Below are positions 24,507 through 53,426 of a stretch of 64,000 bases of DNA, piece after piece. Each line of letters begins with the position of its first letter. The first letter of the stretch is position 1. Below the pieces are notes generated by a model. It worked only from the letters and a program-made list of their open reading frames with translations, was not told the origin of the DNA and did not search any database. Source of the DNA: Adiantum capillus-veneris (lineage: Eukaryota; Streptophyta; Polypodiopsida; Polypodiales; Pteridaceae); the NCBI GenBank assembly GCA_014529385.2, contig CM043968.1, forward strand, positions 3,624,501 through 3,688,500, given 5' to 3'. Both the position numbers and the translations under genes were made by a program.

Positions 24507-25478
24507 TGTTGGGATGCGAGTTTTGTTGCATCTCTTATGTGAACAGTCTCTTCCACCTAGAAAAGCCTTATGTGTCAAGCCATATGAAAAGCCTCTTGCA
24601 ACCTTTGTGTAAAGAGAAAGACCCAATCCCTAAAATTGAAGATGTAATAAACTCTCTTCAAGAGCACGAAAAGAAACTCAAAGGTACTCAACAACAATCA
24701 AGTGGTGCTTATGTGGTCTCATCCAACCGCTACAACCGCAATCACAAGAGCAACTTAAAGTGCACACACTGTGGCATAACAAATCACCTTTCAAAGGATT
24801 TCTATGAAATCAACCCTTGTCGCATTTGTGGCAAAAACAACCATGTTACAAAATATTGCAGACTTAAAGATAAATCTTCACAGGTTACCAATTACAAAGA
24901 GCATTTCAAGGATAAACCAAAAGCAAAAATCAACCTTGCCACCACTGAAGATTCTGACGAAGATAACGACAACAATATTGGCTTGGTTTATGATGATGTG
25001 CTGTGAGCATTATCTCTCTTGTGTACCTTACCCTCTATTTGTGCCAGGGGAGGCTTCTATGTGCCTACACCCTTTGTGTTTAGGGGAGGCAACTTTGTGT
25101 TCAAGGGGAGGCTTGTGAATTGTGTGCCTCACCCTAGTGTGTTTTGAGGGGAGGATTGTGTGAGTGATATGCAACCAAAACCCACATGGGGGAGGATTGT
25201 TGGGATGCGACTTTTGTTGCATCTCTTATGTGAACAGTCTCTTCCACCTAGAAAAGCCTTATGTGTCAAGCCATATTAAAAGCCTCTTGCAACCTTTGTG
25301 TAAAGAGAAAGCCACTTATAATGTGCATTGGCAGCCACCTTTTGTGCTCATGTGTCAAAAGGCTACCTACTTGTAAAATCCTATATAGAGGTAGGTTCTG
25401 TTGAATAATATTAAGCTTTATCATTTGCAATTATACCCTATTTTGTATTAAGCAATACTTTATCTATCAAGCTCAACA
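24507..25478 (+). mobile_element. Internally deleted Ty1/copia element
   Basis: The 3' LTR is 25198-25478 (TGTTGGGATGCGAC...CTCAACA), preceded by the purine tract GGGGGAGGAT. The first 114 bp of the same LTR recur at 24507-24620 and join directly to gag sequence, so the rest of the 5' LTR, the primer site and the start of gag are deleted. PR, IN, RT and RNase H are all missing. Flanking pentamers do not match convincingly. It sits inside a minus-strand gypsy remnant. Confidence 0.82.
24621..25006 (+). pseudogene. Copia gag fragment with two knuckle motifs
   Basis: The plus-strand frame runs from the truncated LTR into KIEDVINSLQEHEKKLKG and then two CCHC-type knuckles. The first, CTHCGITNHLSKDF, has Phe in place of the last Cys. 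The second, CRICGKNNHVTKYC, is intact. An acidic tail (TEDSDEDNDN) ends at the stop near 25006. The N-terminal gag is missing. Confidence 0.8.
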
Positions 25479-28129
25479 CTAACCTCTCCAAAGCATGCTT
25501 ATGCCATGAATGGCACACTAACACATCCCCCTTAACCCTACACCTGCAATCACTACAAGAGGTCGTCGTTGGACTCGGGTGGTGTAGGCTGCTCCAGTTC
25601 GGGATTGGTCTCTACTTACAACAAACTATGATGAACTACTGGATCTATACCACCTTCAAGGCGAATGGGTTTCCTTGGGGCACGTGTAGTATTTATCCAC
25701 ATAACATCATTTCCCCAGTCATGAAGTGCTTTAGTGTGCTGCAACCATGGTTTGCCAAGAGCAAGGGAAAGCCTCCCTCAACCTGTGGAAGTCGAACCAC
25801 CACAAAATTCAGACTAAATGTGAAATCTTGCACTTGCAACTGCACCTTGTCGACTATGCCCAGAGGATAAATAGCTCTTTGGTCAACCAAAGTCATTGTG
25901 GATGGGGCAGGTCGAGTAGGCTGTAGACCTAAGTCCAACATAGTGAACTCGGGCATCAGGTTGATGCCAGATCCACCATCCACTATCACTCCTGAGAATG
26001 TTTGCCCCAAGACGGACATGGTGAGACGAGGACTTCTATAATCAGTGAGGGGAGCAGCGAGATGGGATATCATATAGGACTTTAATGGTTGCACCGGGAG
26101 GTGCCCGCCACTAGGACCTACTCCTGGGTAAAGTGACTGAATAACTACAAGGGTGTCACTTCTAAAACTCGCATCTAGCCTCAACATATCATAGAGCGAT
26201 ACTTGTTCGAAAGTGTTCTTCGAGATTGTCTCTGCTGTAAACTTTTCTTTTTCTACATGTGGTTCTTTTGGTACCTTGATCTGCTGGAGCTCGGTTACTC
26301 GCTTCCAAGAAAGCTTCATCAATATCTGAGAGTGGAGATGAGGAGCCTCGCTTTGCACTAGGGGATTGCTTTTCAACGTCTGGAAACGAGGGACCCACTA
26401 GTCGGATAGTGGATATAATAGTGAAACTTTTTGGAATGCTGAGACCGAGAGCTGCCCTTTGGGCCCGAGTGAGGACATCTACGAGCTCCTCTACCAACTG
26501 CAGCTTGTCTTGAGGGGAAACCACATGCGCAGAAGGTGGCGGCTGAGGGATGGTGCTAATTGCTATCAGATTGATCTTGGGAAAGGTAAATTCATTTTGT
26601 CTTTGACTCGAGTTTGAAGACGTAGATGCATGAAGTTTGGGACAATCCTGTAGTGATCCTTTGCTTCAGGGCAATGAGGACAGGGGAGGGGACCCTTCTA
26701 GCAGAGGGAATTTGCTTTGGTATTGTCCATAGTCTCCACATCTGTAGCATAAAATAGGCCAATTCAATGGGCGAGGTGTGCCTTGCTCCTGGTGCATGGA
26801 GTTGAAGGTGGAGGCATAGAAGCTTTGAGGGGATGACGGAGCATGGGCATGATAAAAGCTCTGAGAGGGAAAAGTGCTCTGCATACCTTGCATAGGAGGG
26901 GTTGTCAGCAAAGGTGGCATGTGCTTTGGATGACCATAGCAGAAAACCATGTTGGATGTAGGTGATGGCCCTTGTTGAAGAGTAGGACCAAGACTTTGCT
27001 GTATTTGTTGCAATCCCTTGAGGTAGTAGCAATCCTTGTCCTCGTGTCCAGACTTTTCACAGAAGTGGTAGTAAACCCGAAGGGGGCATTCATGTGGAGG
27101 GTGCCCTGGAGAGCGGCATGAGCTACACCAAACCATAGCCTTAGTCTCTTGCTGAGACTTGAGCTCTTCTAGCTCATGCTTGATTTGTTCCAATGCCTCA
27201 TGATGTGGAGGCTTCTCTTGTCTAAGATCAAAGGACCTCTCCTCTTGAAGAGCTCGCTATAACTTTAGGCTTCCAGTTTCCTGCGTAAAGAAGTTAACAG
27301 ATCAGAAGGACTTTCCAAAAACACTGAGGGGGTCTCTACTTGAGGGAAGTCAATGAACAGCTTCCTAGCTCCTTCTATCCTAGTAGCAGCCGCGACAAAC
27401 TCCTCGAGAGTGGCATCATGGGAAGTTTTGGGAAGAGCCTTCTCCACGCACTTCTCAACCATAAATTCACCCGGTTGCTAAGGAATCTTGGCCATCAGAG
27501 GCTTTGTTCGGGTCATGAGCTCTGCAAAAGTCTCATTTGACTGGAGCATCAGGTTGGCCAACTCGTCTAGGACCTTCTCTTGGAAGTCCCCTAGTTTGAA
27601 AGCTTCACAAAACTGTTGTCGTAAAGTGGCCCAAGTCGCAAAGTGGTTCTCTGCAAACTGACTGTACCACTTGTCTGCTAAACCATCTAAGGCAGATGGA
27701 AAGAGTACTAAGTAGGCATCTTCTCGGTTGAGGCCACGACCTCTGCAGAGAGAAACAAACCTTTGGATATGGTCGTTAGCATCCTCTGTGGAGAGACCCT
27801 TGAAAGTTGGAAACTTAATATTCACCTTAGCTAGAACGCTTGTGAGCTCCTCCATGGCCGTCTGTGCAGGAGCTTGTTGCATTGGAGCTTGCTCTAACAT
27901 AGGGGATGAGAAGTTTATTGATGGGGGTGAGTGGGGAGGTGTAGAAACGGTTGAAGGGGAAGGTAGGAGTAATGGGGCTGGTAGCCTTCTGCTTGGCAAA
28001 AAGGGTTGACGCTTCTTGTGGTAGTACTTCAAAGGACCTAGTAGTGGGCTTTGTCGCTCTTTTGACTGCCTTGTATGTGTCATGTAGTAACCAAAAGCCC
28101 TCTTGAGCACGAAGACCTTTACTTACTGC

Positions 28130-28330
28130 ACAATGGTCTAGACTTCACTAGACCAGGGCGAGTGACTAGACCTCCCTGGCTAGACCTGGATGAGAGAGGA
28201 CTAGACCCAGACGACTCCTTGCTAGACCTGGACAAGAGAGGACTAGACCCAGCCTAGATACTACTAGACCAAAACGAGAGACTTAGACCAAGACGAGCCA
28301 GGACGAGTGACTAGACTAGCTGGTCTTGTA
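28130..28330. repeat. Degenerate CTAGACC-rich repeat
   Basis: The word CTAGAC recurs about ten times at irregular spacing, mostly with GAGAGGACTAGACC context. Part of the array is two near-copies of a unit of roughly 50 bp. Confidence 0.75.
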
Positions 28331-28440
28331 TTAAGCTGGACAGACCAAGCTGGACTACGCTAGTCCAAGCCAACACAAGCGAGAGCTTAAACGAGCTAGC
28401 TCCTCGACCTGTAGGCACAGTGGAGTGAAACTTTAGTTGA

Positions 28441-28462
28441 GGTCCCATCGGGCATGCCAAAA
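28441..28462 (-). promoter_or_regulatory. Candidate gypsy primer-binding site
   Basis: The minus strand reads TTTTGGCATGCCCGATGGGA directly after a presumed LTR end (CAGGTGCTCTCA). It lies upstream of the minus-strand gag at 28110, which fits a 5' LTR starting at 28463. Confidence 0.5.
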
Positions 28463-29818
28463 TGAGAGCACCTGTAGTAGCATAAATAATGTGTCGTACC
28501 CTCTATAGTGGGTGCTCCCAATGTGCGCGAGATCTCGCTCCACAAAATGCAAACACATATGCCAATGAACAACAGAGCAACAACAGTTCGACTCAGCAGA
28601 ACTTGAACATGAACAGCATGAACATTGACAAACTCAAAGAAACCAATACAGACTCTGGCATGGCAGAACACTCAGCTCCATCCTAGATATCATAGGAACA
28701 ATGGGGCTGTCGAGGCTCAACTGTGCAGGGATGGTGCAGACGTGCTGTGTATGACTCAAGGAAAGTAGACTCTAGACGACGGACCACACAAAGGTAGACG
28801 ATGATGCGTACCCACCACTGGAACCAACCACTCATATGTATCTCCTAAAGAGCCACCAACAATTGACAGATTTCCCAATCTAGCTAATCCTATCTCCTAA
28901 CTAAGGTGGTGGTGATCTGGCCACGATGTCGACTGGACCACCATCCATAACACTTTCCACGTGTCACTGCCCAGGCGAAAGTCCGTCCAGTGTGAACTCA
29001 AGCTCAACTGCAACTAACTACTTGTCCCATGCTAGTGACACTGTAGCTTTGCTACAGATTTCTCCTTCCACTGTTTTGACTTTGCATTAAAACAATTTCG
29101 ATTACTGAATTACAATAGTAGATTGAGCTTTGCTATTTAGCAAGGCTGCTTAGAGTACATGCTCCAGGAAGCTCATTTAACTACTCTCGTTAATATGCGC
29201 TTTAAGAGGCTTGATTTAATTAGTTGAAGAGCACGTGGCATGAGCAAGGTATGATGGGAATCTTGTACGAAGATGTTTGCAAATGAGATGGCACAAGCAA
29301 AAGTTTTGTAATCGATTGCCAATGCATGCTGATCGTGCTAAGCACCAAATGCTAGGGGCTGAGCTTCTTGTGGATGCTACATGAGAAGCTAGATGGCACA
29401 AGCAACAATTTTGTAATCAATTGTCGTTGCATGCCTCGTGCTAGAGGTAGAATTAGCTGACGATGGCACAACATGCACACGCCTATTTGTCCACAGGTGC
29501 AAGAAGGAATGAGAACTTAGGGCAATAGGAACATTTGCAACACTAATGTTGTTTGTTGTCAAAGGAAAGACATAGAGAGTGTGTCTAGAGAGTTCTTGTC
29601 CTTTTCCATCATGCCTTGCTTTGCCATTTCAAGCATTGTCTTTAATGATAATGCATCTCAACAAGTCCCCTTCTGTTTTAGTAATGATCTAAACTTCTGA
29701 GTTTGGTATGTGTGTGTCTTCCCCCCTTCAGGCTTGACCTTATGTAGCCCATCATAGATTTTTACCTTGTTATAATTTATAACTTTTTTTTCTTACTTAA
29801 TGGAAAAAGTAATTTTCG

Positions 29819-29820
<2 letters not shown>
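28463..29820. other. Probable gypsy LTR, then unassigned sequence
   Basis: The first several hundred bases are likely the minus-strand 5' LTR of the gag-protease remnant, but its far end cannot be fixed without a second copy. A pair of related segments of about 45 bp (GATGGCACAAGCAA near 29292 and 29394) lies farther on. No coding similarity. Confidence 0.4.
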
Positions 29821-29906
<86 letters not shown>

Positions 29907-29922
29907 AAGCAAAAGGAATAAT

Positions 29923-29960
<38 letters not shown>
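29821..29960. repeat. Compound (GT)n(GA)n...(GT)n microsatellite
   Basis: About 38 bp of GT run straight into about 46 bp of GA, then after a 20-bp gap another GT block. Confidence 0.97.
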
Positions 29961-29961
<1 letters not shown>

Positions 29962-30131
29962 ATTATACGTGTATAGAGGTCTATTTGGTTTAGCCTAGGG
30001 TAAAGGAGCCACTTTAGAGAAAGTTTGTGAAAAGCTAATCATTTTTAATATTTTTGGAGAGTATTTTGCAAATCTAATTATTTTGAATATTTAGACATTG
30101 CACCAGAATCCTCTTTTCAATGTCAGTGTTA

Positions 30132-30526
30132 GGTCTCCCCAATCTCAGAAAATAAAAGTTCAATTCTAAAAAAATACTAAGTGCATAGGTGAAGGGTGAG
30201 TTTAGGAAATGAAAAGACATATGAAAGTGAAAAATCAAAAGACATATGAAGGGGAAAAGTCAAAAGACATATGAAGGTGGAAAGTGAAAATACATTTTGT
30301 GTCCATATAAAGAGGTGTTTCTCTTCTCCTTTATTTTTCCTTTAGGTTTTCTTCCCCTCAAAGTGTCCTCTCTCTCTCTCTCTCATAATGTTTTATCTGT
30401 CTTTCCTAGCTAATATTGTTGCAAATCTATGTGCTTCATCATTGCCCATTGCTAGACTAACACATTGTTTTTGTTGTTGTTGAGAGAATCTTTGAATTAG
30501 GAATACCTTTTAATTTTTCTGAAGCC
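30132..30526 (+). repeat. Short TATA-bearing dispersed repeat, copy 2
   Basis: Matches 11431-11843 from GTCTCCCCAATCTC to GAAGCCA, with CATATAAAGAGG in the place of the TATA box. It carries a local triplication of AAAAGACATATGAA-like units (near 30206-30270) that copy 1 lacks, and only a short CT tract. Confidence 0.6.
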
Positions 30527-30977
30527 AGTATGTGCCTACGATTTCAGAAGAATCGTTTAAATTGTAAATCTTGGGAGATGCTTGACAAAAGCGGACGACA
30601 ATTATGCATAAAGAAGGCGGATGACAGTTGGAAGGCGTGGTTTGTAGCAGCTTGTGCGCATCACGCATGTGCAATTGAATGAGGCGGGCACGACATGAAA
30701 TGGCATGTACTTCTTTTTTTAATGGAAAACGAGCAGCACGATTTTCAAGATACCGGCTTTGGCGGACTGGCTAGCTCAAGCACTTCGTTCTGTTGTAGCG
30801 GAACAAGGTTCGATTCTTTTGTCTTTGGACTTGTCATCCCATTGCACAACTTGGGAGGATGGAATTTGTAGAGATTCCATCTAATAAGTATAGAAGCCAC
30901 CTTTTAATTCTTAACAGAATAAATGTAAGGCCATTTTAATTAAAAAAAAAACTCTGTTTAATTGATAACGAGGAAGA
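30527..30977. other. Upstream region of the methyltransferase gene
   Basis: 451 bp between a repeat and the start codon; the promoter and 5' UTR should lie here. No clear TATA box. A possible Pol III-like pair (TGGCTAGCTCAAG near 30768, GGTTCGATTCT near 30808) and a short A-run near 30943 could mark a SINE. This is weak. Confidence 0.4.
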
Positions 30978-48242
<17,265 letters not shown>

Positions 48243-50090
48243 GTGCTCTCTTATCTTTCTGTGTGGTACAGGAGGGTTGTCTTTTTCTAAGTACGAACAG
48301 AGTGCGAGTTTATATGCCACATTCTTGAACATTCACTGTATCATGTCAGACCAGTAATTGCTTGGAAAGACCCGAAAATGCCTGGCAATAATTTCTACAC
48401 AAACTGAAATTGGCACTAGCATGATAAATACTTTGTGTAAGTGGAATGTGTGCATTTACTCTTTGCAACTACTTTTCAGAGCCAAGGGATAATCTTGTGA
48501 GCCTATTCATAAGACTTGTGTGTCTGGAATAACCATCTGTGCATAAATGATCGAACCAGGTGTAGTCTGAGTGTTTTTTACACATTGGGCATCTGGTGGT
48601 GTCAGCATGTGACTTGTGTGCAATATGTGATGGGAGCAAACAGATATACAGTGGAAACTTTGGATTTTTGCAGGTACTTTAAATCTGGAATGGTCACCGA
48701 GATACCTAAGGCAGGCCGTATTCCAGTCATAAAAGAAGTATTAAAGCTCTGATTAGCCTTAAACAAGAAAAGAAGAGACTTAAAGCCTGTGCCCCCTAGC
48801 CTAGCTCCATAGGGGGCGTCCTCAGCCTAGCCTTAGCCTTGTATTCTTCGGAGCAGCGGCTGGTCTTTTCTAGTGCAATGATCCTAGTCATGAAGTTCCT
48901 AAATTTATTATTTCTTGCTATAAACCATTAACCCATTGCTTGTATTAGCCTAGGGCACCATTTCATTATTCCCCGGGCTATCATTTTGTACTCCTCAAGA
49001 ACCTCAAGCCTTCTGCGTTTTTTTAGTGCATTCATTAATGAGATGCGACCTAAGGACCACCATTTGGTGATGAAACAATTTCCAAAAGCTCCTTATTAGC
49101 GCGAGGTGTCGGTCCAACGCTATGAAGATAATTATTGTAGTTTGAGGAAGAGGCTTTGTGAGATTGTCTTTGGTAGGATAATATTCGCATTTATGTGACC
49201 ATACTCAATATAATCCCGTAACAAATGAAAGTGATCGTCAGTAGCTGTTCACGAACAACAAGATTAACGGTACAGAAGCTAGGCTGGATGATGGCATAGG
49301 AGAGGCATGGAAAAGAAAGATGCAGCGGATATGGTACACGTTAGAGAGAAATAGCTCATTCTATTTTTGGGCCTTTAAACACCTTACAAATGCATTGGAG
49401 GTGGTTTAGCTGTGGCAAGGGTGGCTTAGCCCAACAATTGCCCCTTTAAGCTAGATTTGGGGCATTTCTGAGAGTCAGTCGATGACAAAGGTTTTACACA
49501 GCAACTCCTTCCTTAATGGGTATGCACAAGACTGGATGAACCAATTAACAACAAGGCTCTTCTACAACAAATGACTCCCAAACAAAGGGTGTAGGACAGC
49601 TAGCAGATTTAAACACAAGTGACGTGGAGGACAAGGTTTGGGCTTTTGAGGGAGGTCTTACCTCTGGCATTTTGTCCACTGGACTGTATCTAATCCCAAA
49701 AGTACACTAGGAGACATATTATGTCATGTGGGGTTGTTTATAATCACAATCTCCTTCCTAATGATGCGAAAGACGATTGAAGAGAGCATCGTGTTTGTAT
49801 AAGGCTAATATTCTTTGCGCTTATGCAACCACTCCCACCTCTTGACAATGTCACCAACAACTGACTACATTGTACATGTGTCTTCTTCCCAGAGTATCAT
49901 TTTTGCAGGAAACAACTATGTACTGCTCTTGTACACTCTTAGTGGGGATTTCCTTATCACCTTGCAACTGTAGAATTGCTTCATTAACTGCTGACGTCTG
50001 CCTTGTGGCACCCCTTGATTCTCGGTTGTCAACCCTATCTGAGCTGCCACACAGAAGCGCTTCCTCCTACACTGTGCACCTCTTGGGACG
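48243..50090 (+). other. Intron 3 start or 3' flank, no further exon secured
   Basis: A possible acceptor (TTTTTGCAG) at 48674 leads into 25 open codons ending KEVLKL-stop at about 48752, but the frame does not continue from exon 3 and the residues match no methyltransferase segment I know. Beyond that there is no coding similarity. Confidence 0.45.
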
Positions 50091-50360
50091 TGCATTTCTC
50101 AAGCTACCTTCTGTGTATTTTTCTTGTTGCCTTCTCTATATATGTAATACATATTTTTATTTATTTTATTTTTGCTCGTTTACCCCAAAACCCTTGAAAA
50201 GGTGCAAGTAGACATTGCGTGGCCAGTATGAAATGGTTGTGGCCAAAGGGGTTTCTCATATTGGGAATCTAGGTTGGTCAGTCGGTGATTGGTCTGGCCA
50301 TTTAGCATTGAATTCTGATGAGTATGGAAGCATCTCTCTCCCTCTTACACATATGGTAAT

Positions 50361-50903
50361 CATAGTGACAACCCGAAACGGAAATGGTAGAAACGAAAAC
50401 GGAAAAACCGGAGTTTCGAAGTTTCGACCTCGACCAAAATGGTTAAGAAACGAGGTTTTTTAATTTATTAAAAAACCAATATAAAAGAAGCCTAGCAAGA
50501 TAAGTCATTGATTATAATTTCATATTGTGCAAAACTTTAGAATCTACATGACAAAACTGAGAACCTTCAACATATGGTCTACAAGAAACTTGATGTCAAA
50601 CATCTCCTCTGTGTGCAAAATGTGTCGGTAGGCACTGCAGAGGTCTCGACCAAGCACCTCCCAGTACTTCAAGAAGAAACTCAGAGTCAAACCACCCTCC
50701 TCTGGGCAACTACCCCTCCGGAGAGCCCTGAGGGCCTCTTGTAGCTCCTTAGTCTTGAGCAGGAGGCACTCAAGCCCCTACCTTTTCCCTTCAAATTGAC
50801 CCTTAAAAAAAAAGGTTCGAAATGGAGTTTCTTCCGATCCGAAACGGTGAGAAAACGGCATTTCTATTTCGGGCCCCCCGAAACGCCGTTTCTTGTTACT
50901 ATG
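50361..50903. mobile_element. Non-autonomous hAT-type transposon (543 bp)
   Basis: Terminal inverted repeats CATAGTGACAA and CATAGTAACAAG; exact 8-bp target duplication ATGGTAAT at 50353-50360 and 50904-50911. The unoccupied target is visible in the related LTR at 34374-34381 (ATTACCAT on the plus strand). The termini resemble those of the large hAT at 36725-44838. There is no transposase. Confidence 0.93.
50545..50777 (-). pseudogene. LINE-like reverse-transcriptase fragment inside the hAT-type element
   Basis: An open minus-strand stretch of about 77 codons contains ELQEALRALRRGSCPEEGGL followed by LSFFLKYWEVLGRDLCSAYR. This resembles the segment of plant LINE ORF2 between endonuclease and the RT core (AL..M...K.PG.DGL..EFF..FW...). 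It ends by a stop near the left flank. Assignment rests on motif memory only. Confidence 0.5.
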
Positions 50904-51559
50904 ATGGTAATGCCCCACTAGTTGGGCTTCTTAGATGACTATGTACAAGTTTTATGCGCGTTTGCCAAGGCAAGAGCCTTTTGAAGAGGAGCCGGTAGCC
51001 TTTCGAAGAGGAGCCGGATTACCTAATTGCTAAACCCCACAAGTACACACAGTTCCATTGTGAAGATTGCGAAACAAGAGAGTTTTCTCACGTGAAAACT
51101 CGTCCAAATCAAAGGGGAAGTGTCCCATTGCGTGGTGCGGGAGCTCCTGAGACAGTCATAGATGTGATTGCTCCGCTCAAAACGATCCAAAACAGAGGAT
51201 ACGGCTCGTTGCATTTATTTGCAGGTGTAGGGTTTCGTACCAAAACTACAAGATAACATCCGGGAAGCCTCAGGGAAGTCTTGGTGTGGTTTGTACAAGA
51301 GTTTGGGCACTTGTCAGTGACCAAAAGAGGAAATTACAGCATGCTGAAATTGACTCACAGCTCACCGAAAAGCTTCCAAAATGCAAGGGAAATCTGTCCT
51401 GGACTTGTACTTTCGACCTATAGAGATTTTGGTGCTGTTATGTTGCCGAAATTGGGTCAAAAACCTGCAATTTTAGCCCGACAGGTTTGGACAGCTTGGT
51501 TGGAGTGGGAGAGTTTTGTATAAGTGTTCGGATTGTTTGTTTGCAAAGGGTTGTTGACA

Positions 51560-53100
51560 AAGGGAAGCAACCTATGAATCCACTGGATGAGGACAGCTGA
51601 ATTGTTGAGTTTCATGAATACTTTTCAACAGTTGGCTTAAAATCCGAGGATACTGGAGTTCCTGCAGGCTCCTAATAAGGTTGTTTCCATACTGCCACAA
51701 GAAAAGGAGGTCTCTTATGCAGAGGGGTCTCGTGACACTCAAGGAAAAGCTCTTTCAGTAGAGCAACAGGCTGTGAAGATGTCCAATGTTTTCTATAGGT
51801 CCAAAGAAACATCTGTACTTGGACAGAAGGCTGTTGTGAATGGTGAAGGGAGTAATGAACAAGCTGTTTATCAGACCATTCCGCCGCCTACTTCGTATCC
51901 TAGTTATTTTGGAGGCGGTTCAATGTTTCAAGCTACTTCATATCCTTGTTATTTTGGAGGTGGTTCAATGTTTTAGGCTATGACTGGACCTCCCACAAGT
52001 TTACAGGGTTATATGCCAGGAAATGTATTTGGGGCAATGCAACCATGCATGGTTAACCCTATGTATGGAAACCTAGGTGTTTAACTAGGTTTTCAGGGTG
52101 CCTATGTCAATTGTAGAATGCATGGAACGCACTTTGATATGGCTGGTTTTTTGTAGCCATATACTCACAAGAGGTATGCGAGTGCTGGAATGGTCAATTC
52201 TGGAGCACCACTTTTAAAGGCACCTATTTATGACAAGTTTACTCCTTTGAGGCAACCAAAAGAATACAAGGAAGGTGGGCACTAGGCAAGCAATGAAGTT
52301 TGAAACTTTCAATGGAACACAAGAAAAATTGAAGGCTTTGATCTTCAAACAACAATTTGATGCAGCTTATGCATGTGGAAACTTCACAGATTCTTCGAAG
52401 ATATGCAAGGGTTCCACTTTCTTGAAAGGAAATGTGCTTTGGTGGTGGATCGGATTGTGGAACCAAGGTCAAGCACCTACAACATGGGTCCAGTTCAAGC
52501 AGATTTTTGCATTTGCGTGGCTTACAAACACTCTTAAAGTGGTTGTGATGATAGCATGGCAATAGAAAAAATGCTGCAATCTGTGAGAACCGTGAAGAGT
52601 ACACTAAGTAGTTTTGGGATGCACTGTTGCCAGTATGCTCTTACCAGTTTGTGCCATTGTCATAACAGATTGAGAAGTACTGTCGTAGATTGCCCAAGGG
52701 AATTAGGGACTATTGTACAAAGACAAATCTCATGAATATCATGCTTGATTGAGAATGCGACATGGCCAATGATTTGTTGCAAGGAAATTCCAGTGGATTT
52801 AAAGGCAACAAGAGAGAGTCCTAGGGAAAACGGTTTTCAGCCACGGGCAATGTTGCAGCAAAGCCTTTTGTACCTTTCACAAAGAAACCCTCTATTGGTA
52901 TAGCTGACAAGTCCAGAAGCAGTTTAAACCTTCTTTTGGGCAAGGTCAAGGATAGAAAAGGCATTTTTTTGGCAAATCTTTTGAAGAAAAGCTCTAAGAG
53001 GAGCCAAGAAATGCTTTACTTGTGAAGAAGAGGGCCATGTTGCAAATCAATGTCCACAAAGGAAGTAGAGGATAAGGATGACAAGTTAGAGCATAAAGGA
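51560..53100 (+). pseudogene. Ty3/gypsy gag of the host element
   Basis: A repetitive aromatic region (two SYPxYFGGGSMF units near 51890-51975) is followed by the gag core MKFETFNGTQEKLKALIFKQ and LKGNVLWWWIGLWNQGQAP (near 52290-52480). The zinc knuckle CFTCEEEGHVANQC (near 53015-53055) is intact CX2CX4HX4C. In-frame stops occur near 51976, 52084 and 52563. The 5' end joins a truncated LTR. Confidence 0.82.
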
Positions 53101-53163
53101 AAATAGTCAAAGCCCAGTGCAGGACTTGTCCCTGATTTGGGACAGGTCCCAATGCAGGACTTG

Positions 53164-53374
53164 TGCCACAAAGTGATGACGTGGCTACGGACAGCAGAAA
53201 CTCTAATTTCTGCCAGAAACCCTAAAATTCCTGCAAACCCTAATTTTTGCCAAAAACCCTAATTCCAGAAATCGCGGAGGTTAACCATTTTTTTATTTCT
53301 TATTTTGGGATATTTTTGAGCGACGCAAATCTCAGCTTTTGGCCAGAAAAGCATAATTGCTTTTTATTGCTCTC

Positions 53375-53426
<52 letters not shown>

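Larger units (their letters stand above)
23969..28110 (-). pseudogene. Ty3/gypsy gag-protease remnant
   Basis: Gag lies at 28110-27478 on the minus strand: a proline-rich start, then FPTFKGLSTEDANDHIQRFV and LDGLADKWYSQFAENHFATW, a retrotransposon gag domain. Knuckles follow near 27100-26720 (CSSCRSPGHPPHEC, CEKSGHEDKDC). A retropepsin-like protease near 26030-25760 shows VIVDGGSGINLMPE with DGGSG at the active site. A Ser/Thr/Pro-rich frame (24506-23969) of unknown role would follow. Stops and shifts occur near 27475, 27260 and 26590. A copia-derived insertion at 24507-25478 splits the sequence between protease and the last part. RT and integrase are absent. Confidence 0.8.
50095..51545 (+). 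repeat. Gypsy LTR fragment, interrupted by a hAT-type element
   Basis: Matches the LTR at 33644-34967 in inverted orientation, from CTACCTTCTGTGTATTTTTC to about 51545. It is truncated at both ends: no TGTCACC start and no AAATACCGAAAG end. A 543-bp element sits in it at 50361-50903. Confidence 0.75.

Noticed and set aside
24502-25483. Target duplication around the copia derivative
   Set aside because: CCTCC and CTAAC do not match; a shifted end would give CCTCC/CCTCT but would break the TG...CA terminus.
30760-30830. tRNA gene
   Set aside because: A and B box look-alikes only; no cloverleaf or acceptor pairing could be drawn.
48675-48752. Calling this the last exon of the methyltransferase
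   Set aside because: Exon 3 leaves one base, which puts this segment in a different frame, and the residues do not match the family C-terminus.
50095-51545. Complete 5' LTR of the plus-strand gypsy element that follows
   Set aside because: Both diagnostic ends are missing and no primer site separates it from gag; it is a truncated LTR joined to gag.
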